Source: a virus
IMG/VR virus record: IMGVR_UViG_3300020580_000577
Location: 1 to 22,659 of that record
Strand: one strand, 5' to 3'
Length of the DNA stretch: 22,659 bases
How positions within the stretch are numbered: the stretch's first letter is position 1; every line of letters begins with the position of its first letter. The notes under the pieces were generated by a model, which ran no database searches, was not told the DNA's origin, and saw nothing but the letters and a program-made list of their open reading frames with translations. The translations under genes were made by a program, and so were the position numbers. This document shows, in pieces, positions 1 through 9,353 of this stretch.

Positions 1-723
1 TTAAAAACCTCCTCCTGCCGGAAGGCCACCTGGTCTAAGTGCCTTGTAAACAGTTGCTGCCGTGTCGATGCCTTGCTCCAGGTTTTGTGCCCAGCCAGAC
101 TTTCCGGCAGTGGTTTGTGCGTTGACTGCGTTCGTACCAGCGTTGATGTCTTCCGGCACAAGACCCATAGCCTTCATTTGCTGACTGAGGTCTGTTCCGT
201 ACATTCCCTGAACACCACCAAGGGCGGTTTGCTTTTTCGCTTCGCCCAGCTTCGAACTGTCAGCAGCGACCCTTTCACTTGCTCCGGCCCCAGCTCCAGC
301 CTTAGCGCGAGCGATGGAATCTAGCAGAGCGGAGGTACCGCCTGAATTTCTTGTACGCAATGCGTCCAAGCCAACCTTGCCAGCGAGGGAAGATGTAGCT
401 CCGCCGCCTCCGGCCTCGGCAGCCGTGAGCATCTTATTTTGTGCGCCTGCGGTATACCCGGTTGGGTTGTTGATTTCTGCCTTTAGAGTGGGGATGACAG
501 CAGCACGGTCTTGAGCGGCATTAGCTTGTGCGCCTTGCGCTACATTGTTTGCGTTTGTGACGGCACGCTTCGCGGTGGTCTCGTTTGAACCTGCTTCATT
601 TGCCGCAGCGCGGTCAAACATCCTTGGCGTGGACATCCAGGCAGACAAAGTGCGTGCGCGATGCTCGGGCGGCTCGCCCATTTCTAACAAAAGATTTATT
701 CCTGAATTTGGAATCATTGTCAT
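1..723 (-). CDS. Ala/Gly-rich putative internal (ejection) virion protein
   Basis: This is a 240-residue protein. Its TAA stop occupies the first three bases of the window, so the gene is complete. The reading frame stays open up to 951, but that would overlap the upstream GNAT-like gene by over 200 nt. The ATG at 723 is preferred because AGGTGA lies 7 nt upstream (731-736) and the ATG follows the upstream TAA after only 2 nt. The N-terminus reads MTMIPNSGINLLLEMGEPP. The rest is rich in Ala, Gly, Asn and Thr, with long likely helical stretches, no membrane segment and a Gly-rich tail ending GGLPAGGGF. Composition and position, last in the head-tail cluster, resemble small internal or ejected proteins of short-tailed phages such as those beside T7 gp14. 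That role is an inference from context; no catalytic motif is seen. Confidence 0.75.
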   Translation of the reverse strand: MTMIPNSGINLLLEMGEPPEHRARTLSAWMSTPRMFDRAAANEAGSNETTAKRAVTNANNVAQGAQANAAQDRAAVIPTLKAEINNPTGYTAGAQNKMLTAAEAGGGGATSSLAGKVGLDALRTRNSGGTSALLDSIARAKAGAGAGASERVAADSSKLGEAKKQTALGGVQGMYGTDLSQQMKAMGLVPEDINAGTNAVNAQTTAGKSGWAQNLEQGIDTAATVYKALRPGGLPAGGGF

Positions 724-725
724 CT

Positions 726-1121
726 TTACATCACCTTTGAAAACGGCAGTCCCCAGGGACTCTCTTTGAATCCCAGTTCTTCTAGTCGCCCACCAAAACT
801 CTTCCGCAATCCGGGTGGGACCCACGCTGTCATATCTTCCAGCCCATAAGTGCGAGCGGAGGTTGTGACGGTGTCGTTCAACGCCTTGAGAGCTTGCCAA
901 CGCCACTCTGGTGTCGCCACTGTGTGGTCCACCAAAAGAAACGGCTCGCAAGTGAGCTTGAGGAACGCTGCTAGTGCTGGCGTTCCCTCATGCTCAATGA
1001 CCTGGCGAACGAAAAACAACGGGTTGCCAGGGTCCGGCAAACAAACAGATGGAAGCTCATTGTTGCGATGGATTCTCTCCAGCTGTCCAAAATCGGTGTC
1101 TAAATAGGGTCGGATAATCAT
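726..1121 (-). CDS. GNAT-like (acetyltransferase-fold) protein in the tail gene cluster
   Basis: This 131-residue protein has GNAT superfamily features. It opens with MIIRPYLDTDFGQLERIHRN, the usual beta-strand plus helix start. A helix around residues 75-95 is followed by a strand (DMTAWVPP). It ends with FGGRLEELGFKESPW, which matches the 'F..+LGF.E' C-terminal motif of GNATs. The acetyl-CoA pyrophosphate-binding motif (Q/RxxGxG/A) is not evident in the central part, so catalysis is doubtful. The ATG overlaps the upstream stop as TAATG, implying translational coupling and late co-expression with tail genes. It may modify a virion or host protein, or be a structural descendant of the fold. 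The fold call is moderately supported; no substrate can be named. Confidence 0.65.
   Translation of the reverse strand: MIIRPYLDTDFGQLERIHRNNELPSVCLPDPGNPLFFVRQVIEHEGTPALAAFLKLTCEPFLLVDHTVATPEWRWQALKALNDTVTTSARTYGLEDMTAWVPPGLRKSFGGRLEELGFKESPWGLPFSKVM
731..736 (-). promoter_or_regulatory. Shine-Dalgarno deciding the start at 723
   Basis: Minus-strand AGGTGA ends 7 nt before the ATG at 723 and overlaps the end of the upstream gene. The in-frame upstream start at 951 lies deep inside the GNAT-like gene. Confidence 0.6.
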
Positions 1122-1714
1122 TACTTCATCGCCTCTTTGGAGAACTGACTCGTCCCGTATCCCGTGCCCGCCTTCTGACCATTGCTCGGTGCCGTTCCGG
1201 CTCCCGTAGAGGGAAGAAGTGTGAGATTCGTGCTACCGCCCATAGTTACTGCTGTCGGTGCTCCCTGCTGTCCTAGATACACGTGCGGAGAGGCCTTCTT
1301 AGACCCCAGTGACATTGTGTAAGTGCGAAAATACCAATTGTGTGGCTGTCCGTTGTCGTCATTCGTTGGGAGATTTAGAACACGATGACGAGCTACACCA
1401 AGATGTTCTGTCCACGTGGAGGCCGGGGAGAATGATTTCGCCGTGGAAAACTCCACGAAATTGTTGAGAGACCGATCCCTGGCGGAGTTGTCTTCAATCG
1501 TAACGTGGGCCAACTCTCCTGCGACTTTCACATTGATGGCAGCGGGAGGGTCGGGCTGGTCTAGGTGCTTGGTGGCGTCCACGCCAGCAGCCTGGGCCGC
1601 TTGGTTGATAGCATCCTGAATGTTCTGGAGCTTTGGTCCTAGACGCGGAGCTATAGCGGCCCAGTCCGCACTGGTGCGAATTTCGGAAATCATTTGAGAG
1701 AGGTCTAGGCTCAC
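1121..1714 (-). CDS. Putative tail-associated virion protein (197 aa)
   Basis: The protein starts with GTG at 1714, sharing one base with the TAG stop of the giant nozzle-like gene (TAGTG), so translation is probably coupled. A G-rich stretch lies 8 nt upstream. Residues 1-45 look helical (LSQMISEIRTSADWAAIAPR). The middle is beta-rich, with INVKVAGELAHVTIEDNS and a central NWYFRTYTMSLGS strand pair. The tail is Gly/Ser/Thr-rich and ends QFSKEAMK. There is no signal peptide or membrane segment. Position between the nozzle-like gene and the last virion genes suggests a tail fibre-attachment or tail accessory protein, but this is contextual. I do not recognise a named family. Confidence 0.7.
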   Translation of the reverse strand: MSLDLSQMISEIRTSADWAAIAPRLGPKLQNIQDAINQAAQAAGVDATKHLDQPDPPAAINVKVAGELAHVTIEDNSARDRSLNNFVEFSTAKSFSPASTWTEHLGVARHRVLNLPTNDDNGQPHNWYFRTYTMSLGSKKASPHVYLGQQGAPTAVTMGGSTNLTLLPSTGAGTAPSNGQKAGTGYGTSQFSKEAMK

Positions 1715-4700
1715 TAGAAATTCCCCCCACGAGTCGTGCTGTAGGGTTCCTTAGACAGAGTCAGATTGAGGCGGCTCAGTTTGAACCACGAGTTCACCTC
1801 GTTCGTAGACAAGTCCATGAAGAAGCGGAAGCCGCTACGATTGAGGGGCAGTTCAAGGTCTCCGTAAGGAGGAGGATTCAATAGCTGCTGCGGCGTAGAC
1901 ACAGCCACGCGTGGTGATGTTGGGAAGTCCGGGTATGTGCTGACCGCGAAGTCGCCATTTCCTTCCACGAGGAACGTTGCGAATGTTGCGACATAGCGAT
2001 GGAGTCCGAGCTGCTTTGCTTCGGCCTCGTCGGATTTGGGAATGCCATACGTCATGTAGCGCGAGAAAATAGCCTCACCATCGTCGGAGAAGTTTCCAGG
2101 GAGTTGCTGATAAATCTTTGAGTTCTCAACTCCGTTGCAGAAGAGCAACTGGCGAGTGTGGTCGGGACGGTCGCAGAACGCTGCGTATGTAGAGATGATG
2201 TTCCAAGCGGCCCACTTGCGGCCCAACTGATACGCCTTGAGCGTCCCCATGAACGTCTGGCGGATTGCACCCTCACTTGCTAGAGCGGAGGCCGAGTTCA
2301 ATTCGCGATAGCTCAGCATTAACACAACGTTTGGAGATGTGGGGTTGGCGTTAGCCGGGAAGTCAGGCATCCACACGTTTGGTGTAACCAGAGGCACGCC
2401 GATGCAAATTCTCTTCTTCGTCACGTCATTGGTGACCCAAATCGTGTGACCATAATTCCAGTTGATAGCATCCCAAATCGGCTGGATTTCTCCGCTGATC
2501 TTGACTGGCTGGCCGCCATCCCACAGGAAGAGTCCTGCTTGGTCAGCGACTACGGCCCAGCCTTCACCAATTGCCACGCCATTCACGGAAGGTGTTCCAA
2601 CTTGGTTGGAAATTTCGCGCACGGTCCACAGACCAGGCTCGGTCGTGCCGTTGTCCGTGGTGGAATACATGGAGCGAGACTTCACACCAACGAGTTGGTC
2701 AAACAAAGTGAACGCGCAGCGGAGCGGCTGTTGATTCTCGGTCGCCATTCCCAGGCGACCAGTGTTGATGTCGAATGCCTCAAAATTGTTAGCGTAGGAA
2801 CACAGGAAACTTGTGCCGCCGTCGATGAGCGGCTGCGCGGTGAGATAAGGCTCAATGCGGTCAACGTAGATTTTTGCGCCAGCCGAGAGGTCTGTTGCAT
2901 AGATGCGAATCTGTAAGTCGCTCGGCACGATAGGAGTGAAGATCGTCGTGAGCAAAGTCTCGTCGAAAATCAACATGCTGGAGGTCATCTGGGCCAGCGG
3001 GATGGAGGAGAAGCCCGGGAACTGTGTTCCCGTGGATGGGCTGAACAAATCCACCACGAGATTGCCGGACAGAGTAGGAGGTGAGCCAGTCGGGGTACCA
3101 GTGCTCAACGCTGTGACGCGGACCCGATATTGCTGCTGAGTCAAGATGATGGGAGCGCCGCCGCCGACGACAAACGAATCGCGGTAGGCAGGCTGCGTGA
3201 TCATTCCGTAGACAGCCTGAGTGGAGTTTGTACTGTTGGCGATGATGTAAGCAGACCCGAAGATAGGAGATGGACCTACGCTGCCGCCAGCGCCGAATAC
3301 AGGGTCTGAAGTCCAGCCGAGCGGGGCACCCGCGTTGTTCGTTACGTTAGGAGCGATGATGGGTTGCAGCGAAAACGCAACCGTGCTGCCGTTGCCCGAG
3401 ATGCTATTTCCTGTCCGAGTCCAGTTGGCGTTGTAGCTCCCCCCGGTTTGGCTGACAAAATAGCCAGCATTCAGCTGTGCTGGGTTGGAGGAGACAGTAG
3501 GAACCTCAATAGTGCCCAGCGAACTCCAACCGGATGGAAGAGAAATGGCTCCGCCAGTGTCCCATAGCGTGCTGACAATCAGGTCCACGGGGCCAGTTGT
3601 GATTACTTCGCCTGTGTTGAACGTGCTGTTGAAAGTTCCGCTGTTTGTTGCCACGCCATCGGTGGTAATAGGAACCAACAAACCGCTGAACTCAACAAAA
3701 TTTGACAGCATGTAAGAATCAGAATTTTGCACTGACTGACTGAGCGTAATTGTCAGCGAGCCGTTGGCCGTAGCTTTGGTGGTCCAAACTGTAGAGACAC
3801 TCAGGCTGTTGACGGAGGTGCTTACCAAGCGATAGGTGTTTCCTTGGCTGTCGGTAACAGTGAGCGTGCCGGGGTAATCGTAGGACTCCACCAAAACCAA
3901 GACTCCGTTGCCACTCGTGACAGGCTTGGTGAAAGCCTTGACGAGTGTTGGCTGCCCGTAGGCGAAGGCCGGAGTCAGACGGAATGCTGCGGTGATCCCC
4001 AGACCATCCATGACAGATGCGGACCAAGTAGGAGTGAAGGCTCCCGTAGCAGAGACCTGCTTGTAAGCCATCGCCAACACAGGTACCGCGCCATTCAACT
4101 GGTTAGGCTGAGGAACAGATTGACCCGCGATGAGCGTGAAGCCAGACGGGACAGTCGGCGTTACGCCTGCGGCTGTGGCGTTGGTGATGACGGAAATAAT
4201 CACATCATTCGGATTTGAGGTGAGGATAGTTCCTGTATTAAACAGATTGGTCTCGCCCGTGGCCGTGGCTGCCCTATCTACCGTGGTAGATATAGCGCCC
4301 TGAACCTCGTCTGCTACGAACATCGTGAAAGAGTTGAACTGCTGACCCACGGAGTTAACCGTGAGGGTGATGGCTCCGCCAGCGACGGCGGACGCGGCAA
4401 ACAGATAAGTCGTGAACTCTCCATCGACAACCTCTACGAGCGGGGTGTAACGATTTCCTTGGTTGTCCGTAACCGTTGGGGCGGAGTTGTAGTGAAAAAC
4501 GTTCAGTCCCACGAGAATGCTGTTGCCCGCTGTAACCGCACTGGGGAATGAAGCAGAAACTGTCTGCCCGTTGGAGCCACCGTGTACGGCGACTTGACCA
4601 GAGCAGTGCTGCACGGAGGTGAAGCTATATGTAGATGAGACGTTATTTGCCAGGACGTTCTGAATGAAATCTGCGCTGAAAGTCGTGTCGCCGACGATTG

Positions 4701-7700
4701 CGGCCACGTTACCATTCACACCGCCATCAAAACTGTAGTTGATGAGGTTGGTGATCTTGCTTTGAACGCCCCAAGCCATGAGGCGGTTGGAATACTCAAT
4801 CACGCCAAGAGACGAACCCAGCTCAACCTGGTTGAAATTGTTGGCTCCCTGAATGTCAATTTCCGTGGCAGCCAAGAGGATGTCGTCTGTAAAGGCGAAT
4901 GTGGCGGTGGTCTGTGTGTTGTTCGGAATCACCGTTGAGCTGTAAGTGATTTGCTGGTTCGCGTTGAACGGCGAAACCGTCGTCACAGGCTCTGGGATGT
5001 AATAGAAGAATGCTCCGGGCACGCCCTGTTGACCCGCCTCGGTGAAGGCGATGACACGCGCCACAACGTTGCTAGGACCAACAGGAATTTGTCCGCAGAT
5101 GATTGCCTGTTCGTTGGCGGACAAATTGAACTGGATTGGAGGCGAGCATTGAGTGAGTAGTCCTGCCTCGGTCAAGAATAAACAGACAGCTTGGCGCGTA
5201 CCGCTTGCCAACCCTCCCTGTTGAAGGATCGTTCCCCCAGTGGAATTGGCTAGCAGCTTGGTTGTGTCGAATGTGAAGATCGTTCCGTTGATGACAGCGG
5301 TCGCGCCGAGGTCCGCGCCGGACGGAATGTTTTGTGCGATAACGGATACAGTGAATTGAGTGTCCGTAGCGGAGGTGACTTGCGCGTTGGTTACATTGAG
5401 TGGATTGTTGGAACTAGTGGTGCCGTTCGTGGCCCCGTTGACCGTGACAAGGCCGAATGCCGCGCCTCCTGGGGTCCCCGGGAAGTTTTCGTTGGTCCAG
5501 ACAACACCACCTGCGTCTGTGGTAGGGGTACCAACAGTCTGAGAAAAGTTCGGAATGCTACCGCTAGATGTTCCTGCGGTCGTGACCTGCTGTACGAATC
5601 CATGCTGGTCAATGATTTGGTCGCCCAGGACATAGTTGACGCCGGACTGCCAACCGATTGCCTGACCAGTCTGGGGCGTGTAGCTGTAGACCGCGACGTT
5701 GGCACCAACTATCGAGCCATTAAATGTGGCTGGCGGGCCGATGGCGGTGGTCGTGATGGACATCTGGCCGCCGTTTAGCTCATCCGTGATGTTCCAGCTT
5801 CCGTCGTATCCACCATCGCTTGCGCCTGCAATCGTGATGTTGTCGCCAGCACCCAAGAATGGAATCGGGTTGGCTACGGTCAATGTGCTGACTGTTGATT
5901 GGTAAGTTCCGAGTTGTGTTCCGCCTGCCGGGAAGTCCGCAGTCTTAGCATTCGTCTGAGCCTGCGTGGACACAGCGGTGAAGCAAGGAACGATTTCACT
6001 AGGCACGTCCCCGCTTCCAGCGGAGATTTGAGAGGTGTTTACGGCGGTGACCGTGTACGTCCCGCTGTAAGTAGCGCCAGTCCCCCAGACGCCACCATCT
6101 CCCGTACCGCCGCCAATTGGGTCCCACGTGAAGACAATAGTTCCGCCAACCTCCACACCCGGGAGCGATGCTCCAATGCTAGGGGTCGTGGTGTTGGGAA
6201 CCTTTCCCTCACCAAAGAATGTCATGGTCGTGCCCTGGACTGTGCTGTTGCCCAGAGCATTTCCAATCATCAAGCGGCGAACCTTTACAGGTGCGTGCTG
6301 AGTGATGCTGATGATTTCGTTGGCTGTACCAGTGAACGTGACGACTCCCGAGCCTGTCTCTGGTATACCAGCGGGGTTGTTGACGACTAGGTTCGTAGAC
6401 GTGCAACTAATCACGGTGAATATTCCGTTGTTCGGCGTGTTCGCCCACCCGGAAATATCTACTGTGGTGCCAACAGGAATCACGGGCGAGAATGTTCCGT
6501 TGTAGGTGGTGTCTCCCGGAGGAGAACCTCCTACATCAACAGATGTCAGGAAAGCGACCGAGCTGGCTTGGCCGATAGTCGGAGGCGCACCAGGACCAAC
6601 CTGTGATAGACGATTGAAATTCGTGCCATCGTACTGACGCGGCATATCCGTGCCAGCGATCAAGTTCGACAGGGCGATAAACTCGCGGTCGTCCACAGTT
6701 ACGGAGGTTGCGAAGGTTCCTGGCTCAATCAGGGTGTAGAAGGCTGTTAGGACACCAGGATTGTTGTAAACGTCTTCCTGCCAGAATGTTCCCGCATTAT
6801 CCAGGGCGAGGTTCAGCGTTGTACCGTCTGTCTCCTCAAATGTTTTGATGTAATTAAAATTCTGCGGCGGAGGCGTGACGAATACGCGCATCGCCACGCT
6901 GTAAATGTCAAACGTAGCAAGCACATTAGAACTAGCCTGAATAGAGAAATTCAGAACGTTGCTGTTGATGAAGGCTGGCGTGAGAGTTGTGCCACCAATC
7001 CCCCAATTGTCCGTAGGGTATCCGACCGTGACTACGCCATCGCCTGAAGGCAACTGGAAAGTGGTCACAGGAGGATTTGCAACTCCCCCTCCGGTCATCT
7101 GTACGGTTAGTTGGGTGCTGGCATCCTGCGAAGTCTGGTGTCCTCCTACGAGGAGTTCTATGCCCGTGACACCCACACCCGGTGGGATCGTGAATGGAAA
7201 GTTGGCTCCCTGGAGGAAATTGCTGAGAGTGTTGCCCGGAAGGCCGCCCAACCCGGAAATTTCGTACATCTCAATGGAGGGCAGACCCGTGATAGCGCCC
7301 GAGGTCCAATTGACGGTGACTGTGTTCGGTCCGGCGTTAATTCCTGTTGCCACAAGTACAATCTGCTGAATGCCGTCGAGAGGATCAAACAAGTTTGCTA
7401 GGTTGACGATTTGAGTGTAGTTGTTGCCGTTCGTGTCGCTGGCGGTCACGGTCCCAATTGGCTCGTCGTGACCAGGATGAAAGACTGATGGCCCATTGAT
7501 GAAAATGAGAATCGTGTTCTCAGCGGTGTTGGGTGACGTGAAGGATTTGGTGAAGGGGGGCGGTGACCCGGTACCGATCCCAATACTCAACCCAGAAGCA
7601 ACTTGTATCTGCTGAACAATCGCTGGCGTAACGTTAGCCTTCTGTCCGAAGAGAGCCAAGCTAGCAATCCAGTACGGGGGGGACGGGGGACCACCCTGTA

Positions 7701-8244
7701 ACGGCGGGAGAGTTGAACTTGCCGAAACAGTGCCCGTTGGTGCAGGACTCTGTAGAAAAATGCCAGCCTTAGCGCCAGCGTTGGTTGTATCGAAGACAGT
7801 CCAACCAGAGGGCGTTCCGGGAACATTCACGCCTCCGTCGTATTGCTGCGTGATAAGACAGAGAGCAAACAGGCCCGACTCGGAGGGGGTTGAAACAGTG
7901 GCTGTGAGACTCAAGCCTGTGTTCACGGCTGCGCCAAAGAAGAATGTGTTGTTGAGAGTTACGCTGGCGTAGGTTCCCGGCGTTCCTACCGTAATGTTGT
8001 TGGGATTAAGCCAAGGGACCCCCGTACCCGAGGCGGTTCCCGAATTGGCTAGAGATGTTTGAAATGAATTAGCGAACGAATAGACCGAGATGACGCCATC
8101 TCGAGTGCGCACTGCGCCGACAGAATCAAAATCTACGTCCTCGGCGATGACAGCGGGACCTGCCGGGAGATCGGCTGGGGCCAATTCGGGGGCCATACCG
8201 CCGAAGATTGTAAGAGCAGAAATTGGCTTGCTGACTGAGTTCAC
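1714..8244 (-). CDS. Giant nozzle-like tail protein with inserted Ig-like/beta-sandwich modules (2176 aa)
   Basis: GTG at 8244 is the earliest possible start because TAA lies directly before it; AGGA sits 7 nt upstream. Scaffold segments resemble short-tail nozzle proteins (T7 gp12, P22 gp10 class): residues 1-58 (IFGGMAPELAPADLP, then DVDFDSVGAVRTRDG), 460-555, 1013-1178 (EYSNRLMAWGVQSK) and 1630-2176. The last holds propeller-like WTVREISNQVG, GLFLWDGGQPVKISGEIQP, INWNYGHTIWVTND and RKWAAWNIISTYAAF. Between them sit inserts. Adhesin-type repeats occur at 229-331, 1210-1424 and 1425-1628, with motif D-x2-G-N-x-Y and, in the longer copies, PSG[FW]; a half copy lies at 80-200. Smaller Ig-like modules occur near 564-637, 670-755 and 783-850. 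The protein probably forms the distal tail tube and displays binding domains. Nozzle assignment rests on family memory and gene order. Confidence 0.8.
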   Translation of the reverse strand: MNSVSKPISALTIFGGMAPELAPADLPAGPAVIAEDVDFDSVGAVRTRDGVISVYSFANSFQTSLANSGTASGTGVPWLNPNNITVGTPGTYASVTLNNTFFFGAAVNTGLSLTATVSTPSESGLFALCLITQQYDGGVNVPGTPSGWTVFDTTNAGAKAGIFLQSPAPTGTVSASSTLPPLQGGPPSPPYWIASLALFGQKANVTPAIVQQIQVASGLSIGIGTGSPPPFTKSFTSPNTAENTILIFINGPSVFHPGHDEPIGTVTASDTNGNNYTQIVNLANLFDPLDGIQQIVLVATGINAGPNTVTVNWTSGAITGLPSIEMYEISGLGGLPGNTLSNFLQGANFPFTIPPGVGVTGIELLVGGHQTSQDASTQLTVQMTGGGVANPPVTTFQLPSGDGVVTVGYPTDNWGIGGTTLTPAFINSNVLNFSIQASSNVLATFDIYSVAMRVFVTPPPQNFNYIKTFEETDGTTLNLALDNAGTFWQEDVYNNPGVLTAFYTLIEPGTFATSVTVDDREFIALSNLIAGTDMPRQYDGTNFNRLSQVGPGAPPTIGQASSVAFLTSVDVGGSPPGDTTYNGTFSPVIPVGTTVDISGWANTPNNGIFTVISCTSTNLVVNNPAGIPETGSGVVTFTGTANEIISITQHAPVKVRRLMIGNALGNSTVQGTTMTFFGEGKVPNTTTPSIGASLPGVEVGGTIVFTWDPIGGGTGDGGVWGTGATYSGTYTVTAVNTSQISAGSGDVPSEIVPCFTAVSTQAQTNAKTADFPAGGTQLGTYQSTVSTLTVANPIPFLGAGDNITIAGASDGGYDGSWNITDELNGGQMSITTTAIGPPATFNGSIVGANVAVYSYTPQTGQAIGWQSGVNYVLGDQIIDQHGFVQQVTTAGTSSGSIPNFSQTVGTPTTDAGGVVWTNENFPGTPGGAAFGLVTVNGATNGTTSSNNPLNVTNAQVTSATDTQFTVSVIAQNIPSGADLGATAVINGTIFTFDTTKLLANSTGGTILQQGGLASGTRQAVCLFLTEAGLLTQCSPPIQFNLSANEQAIICGQIPVGPSNVVARVIAFTEAGQQGVPGAFFYYIPEPVTTVSPFNANQQITYSSTVIPNNTQTTATFAFTDDILLAATEIDIQGANNFNQVELGSSLGVIEYSNRLMAWGVQSKITNLINYSFDGGVNGNVAAIVGDTTFSADFIQNVLANNVSSTYSFTSVQHCSGQVAVHGGSNGQTVSASFPSAVTAGNSILVGLNVFHYNSAPTVTDNQGNRYTPLVEVVDGEFTTYLFAASAVAGGAITLTVNSVGQQFNSFTMFVADEVQGAISTTVDRAATATGETNLFNTGTILTSNPNDVIISVITNATAAGVTPTVPSGFTLIAGQSVPQPNQLNGAVPVLAMAYKQVSATGAFTPTWSASVMDGLGITAAFRLTPAFAYGQPTLVKAFTKPVTSGNGVLVLVESYDYPGTLTVTDSQGNTYRLVSTSVNSLSVSTVWTTKATANGSLTITLSQSVQNSDSYMLSNFVEFSGLLVPITTDGVATNSGTFNSTFNTGEVITTGPVDLIVSTLWDTGGAISLPSGWSSLGTIEVPTVSSNPAQLNAGYFVSQTGGSYNANWTRTGNSISGNGSTVAFSLQPIIAPNVTNNAGAPLGWTSDPVFGAGGSVGPSPIFGSAYIIANSTNSTQAVYGMITQPAYRDSFVVGGGAPIILTQQQYRVRVTALSTGTPTGSPPTLSGNLVVDLFSPSTGTQFPGFSSIPLAQMTSSMLIFDETLLTTIFTPIVPSDLQIRIYATDLSAGAKIYVDRIEPYLTAQPLIDGGTSFLCSYANNFEAFDINTGRLGMATENQQPLRCAFTLFDQLVGVKSRSMYSTTDNGTTEPGLWTVREISNQVGTPSVNGVAIGEGWAVVADQAGLFLWDGGQPVKISGEIQPIWDAINWNYGHTIWVTNDVTKKRICIGVPLVTPNVWMPDFPANANPTSPNVVLMLSYRELNSASALASEGAIRQTFMGTLKAYQLGRKWAAWNIISTYAAFCDRPDHTRQLLFCNGVENSKIYQQLPGNFSDDGEAIFSRYMTYGIPKSDEAEAKQLGLHRYVATFATFLVEGNGDFAVSTYPDFPTSPRVAVSTPQQLLNPPPYGDLELPLNRSGFRFFMDLSTNEVNSWFKLSRLNLTLSKEPYSTTRGGNF

Positions 8245-8330
8245 TTATGTGTCCTAATCTGGAGCAGGAGCAAATCTCGCACCTCATGGCTGAAATGCGT
8301 CCCGGCCTTACGGATGGGGACTTCCTGCAT
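8241..8330 (-). CDS. Possible 29-residue coupled small ORF
   Basis: The gap between the connector and nozzle-like genes is filled by ATG at 8330 to TGA at 8241-8243, 29 codons beginning MQEVPIRKAGTHFSHEVRD and ending IRTHK. Its TGA overlaps the nozzle GTG start by four bases (GTGA), an arrangement typical of coupled genes. No convincing Shine-Dalgarno precedes the ATG, and no family is recognised. It may be a genuine micro-protein, a leader ORF setting nozzle translation, or chance. Confidence 0.35.
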   Translation of the reverse strand: MQEVPIRKAGTHFSHEVRDLLLLQIRTHK

Positions 8331-8339
8331 TAAAATCTG

Positions 8340-9353
8340 CTACCCGATGCGACCACCACGATTGCGGCCATTGTTGCTGTCGTATGAGGCGCGGAAATAC
8401 TGAATGCCTTGCTTCTGGCGCACTGTGCGCTTGATGATTTCGCGGATGTACTTGTCCGCCTGAGCACCAACCAGAGGTGCTGTCTCGGGGTTGCGGCTCA
8501 TCACGTAGCGAAACGCGATCATGTAGCTAAGTGCGTTGTACGCTCCCGGTAGGTCGATGAGGATCGTCGTGAAGTCTGTGCCTGCGGTGATGTTTGCTTC
8601 GCGCTTCTGGTAGCGGAGACGAATGTCGCGCAGGGTTGTCGCGCCAAGGAAATAGATTGCGTTGCCGCGCCATTCCCACTGAGCAAAACTCGGAGTCTGA
8701 CTGCGAGACTGTAAGCCTTCCATCGGCTGTACCATCGGGACGAAAGGAAGGTTGCTCCCGGTCTGGCGCTCCCAAAGAAACTGAGGCGTCATCATGTCGG
8801 GGGGTAGCGTGAATGTCGGGTCAAACGTGTTGGTGACTAGCCCTGTGTCCGCTGTCGGGCCGTAGGGGGCATTTGTCAACGCAGCCGTGAAGCTGTTGCT
8901 AGAAACATTGATGACAGTGAGCGTCAGGCCATTGAGGAAAGTCGCCGAGGTGAGGCCAGAGAAAACCACAGGCATGTTCTGCTTCAACGCGAGCGTCGAG
9001 TTGGAACAGGTGACGGTGACTAGGTTGGAAGAAACCTGAACCTGTGAAATGTCGAATGTGTTTGTGTATCCGCCGTACCCATCAAACCCTAGAAAGGTTT
9101 GTACCGACGGGTCTGTAGGGTTGACAGGCTCTAGGCCGCTCCGAATGTAATTGTCCACAGTGAGGACCACGACCGCGTTGTTCTCTAGGCGATCCTGTAG
9201 TTCCTGTAGGCTGGAATTGATGTACGAGATTGTGAACGGGGCTGTGTCCGTGAGAATTTCACCCGCTCCCGCGTTGTAGGCGTCATTAGCAATGGCGCGG
9301 GCGTTGTCCATGATGTCTTCTAAAATCGCAAAAGCATTTGGTGTTGTGCTCAT
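8340..9353 (-). CDS. Head-to-tail connector/adaptor-like protein with inserted beta domain
   Basis: This 337-residue protein sits between the capsid region and the nozzle-like gene, where T7-like phages encode the tail adaptor (gp11). Residues 1-75 are helical (AILEDIMDNARAIANDAYN, SLQELQDRLENNA). Residues 180-255 carry LPPDMMTPQFLWERQTG, WEWRGNAIYFLGAT and DIRLRYQK, typical of phage connector-like proteins. The C-terminal helices (ALSYMIAFRYVMSR, YIREIIKRTVRQKQG) would face the portal. Residues about 104-172 are a separate beta module that resembles modules in the neighbouring nozzle-like protein. ATG at 9353 has AGGA 5 nt upstream and starts just after an intrinsic terminator, so its expression may be throttled. 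Connector function is inferred from context and general resemblance. Confidence 0.75.
   Translation of the reverse strand: MSTTPNAFAILEDIMDNARAIANDAYNAGAGEILTDTAPFTISYINSSLQELQDRLENNAVVVLTVDNYIRSGLEPVNPTDPSVQTFLGFDGYGGYTNTFDISQVQVSSNLVTVTCSNSTLALKQNMPVVFSGLTSATFLNGLTLTVINVSSNSFTAALTNAPYGPTADTGLVTNTFDPTFTLPPDMMTPQFLWERQTGSNLPFVPMVQPMEGLQSRSQTPSFAQWEWRGNAIYFLGATTLRDIRLRYQKREANITAGTDFTTILIDLPGAYNALSYMIAFRYVMSRNPETAPLVGAQADKYIREIIKRTVRQKQGIQYFRASYDSNNGRNRGGRIG

Noticed and set aside
1-951. Longer 316-codon version of the leftmost gene starting at 951
   Set aside because: The extra 76 codons overlap the GNAT-like gene in another frame and lack a ribosome site; the ATG at 723 has one and fits the gene junction.
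2446-2916. 156-codon plus-strand ORF inside the giant tail gene (also 5332-5778 and 5899-6390)
   Set aside because: These are open frames opposite a low-complexity Ser/Thr/Gly-rich gene; their translations have no recognisable domain pattern.
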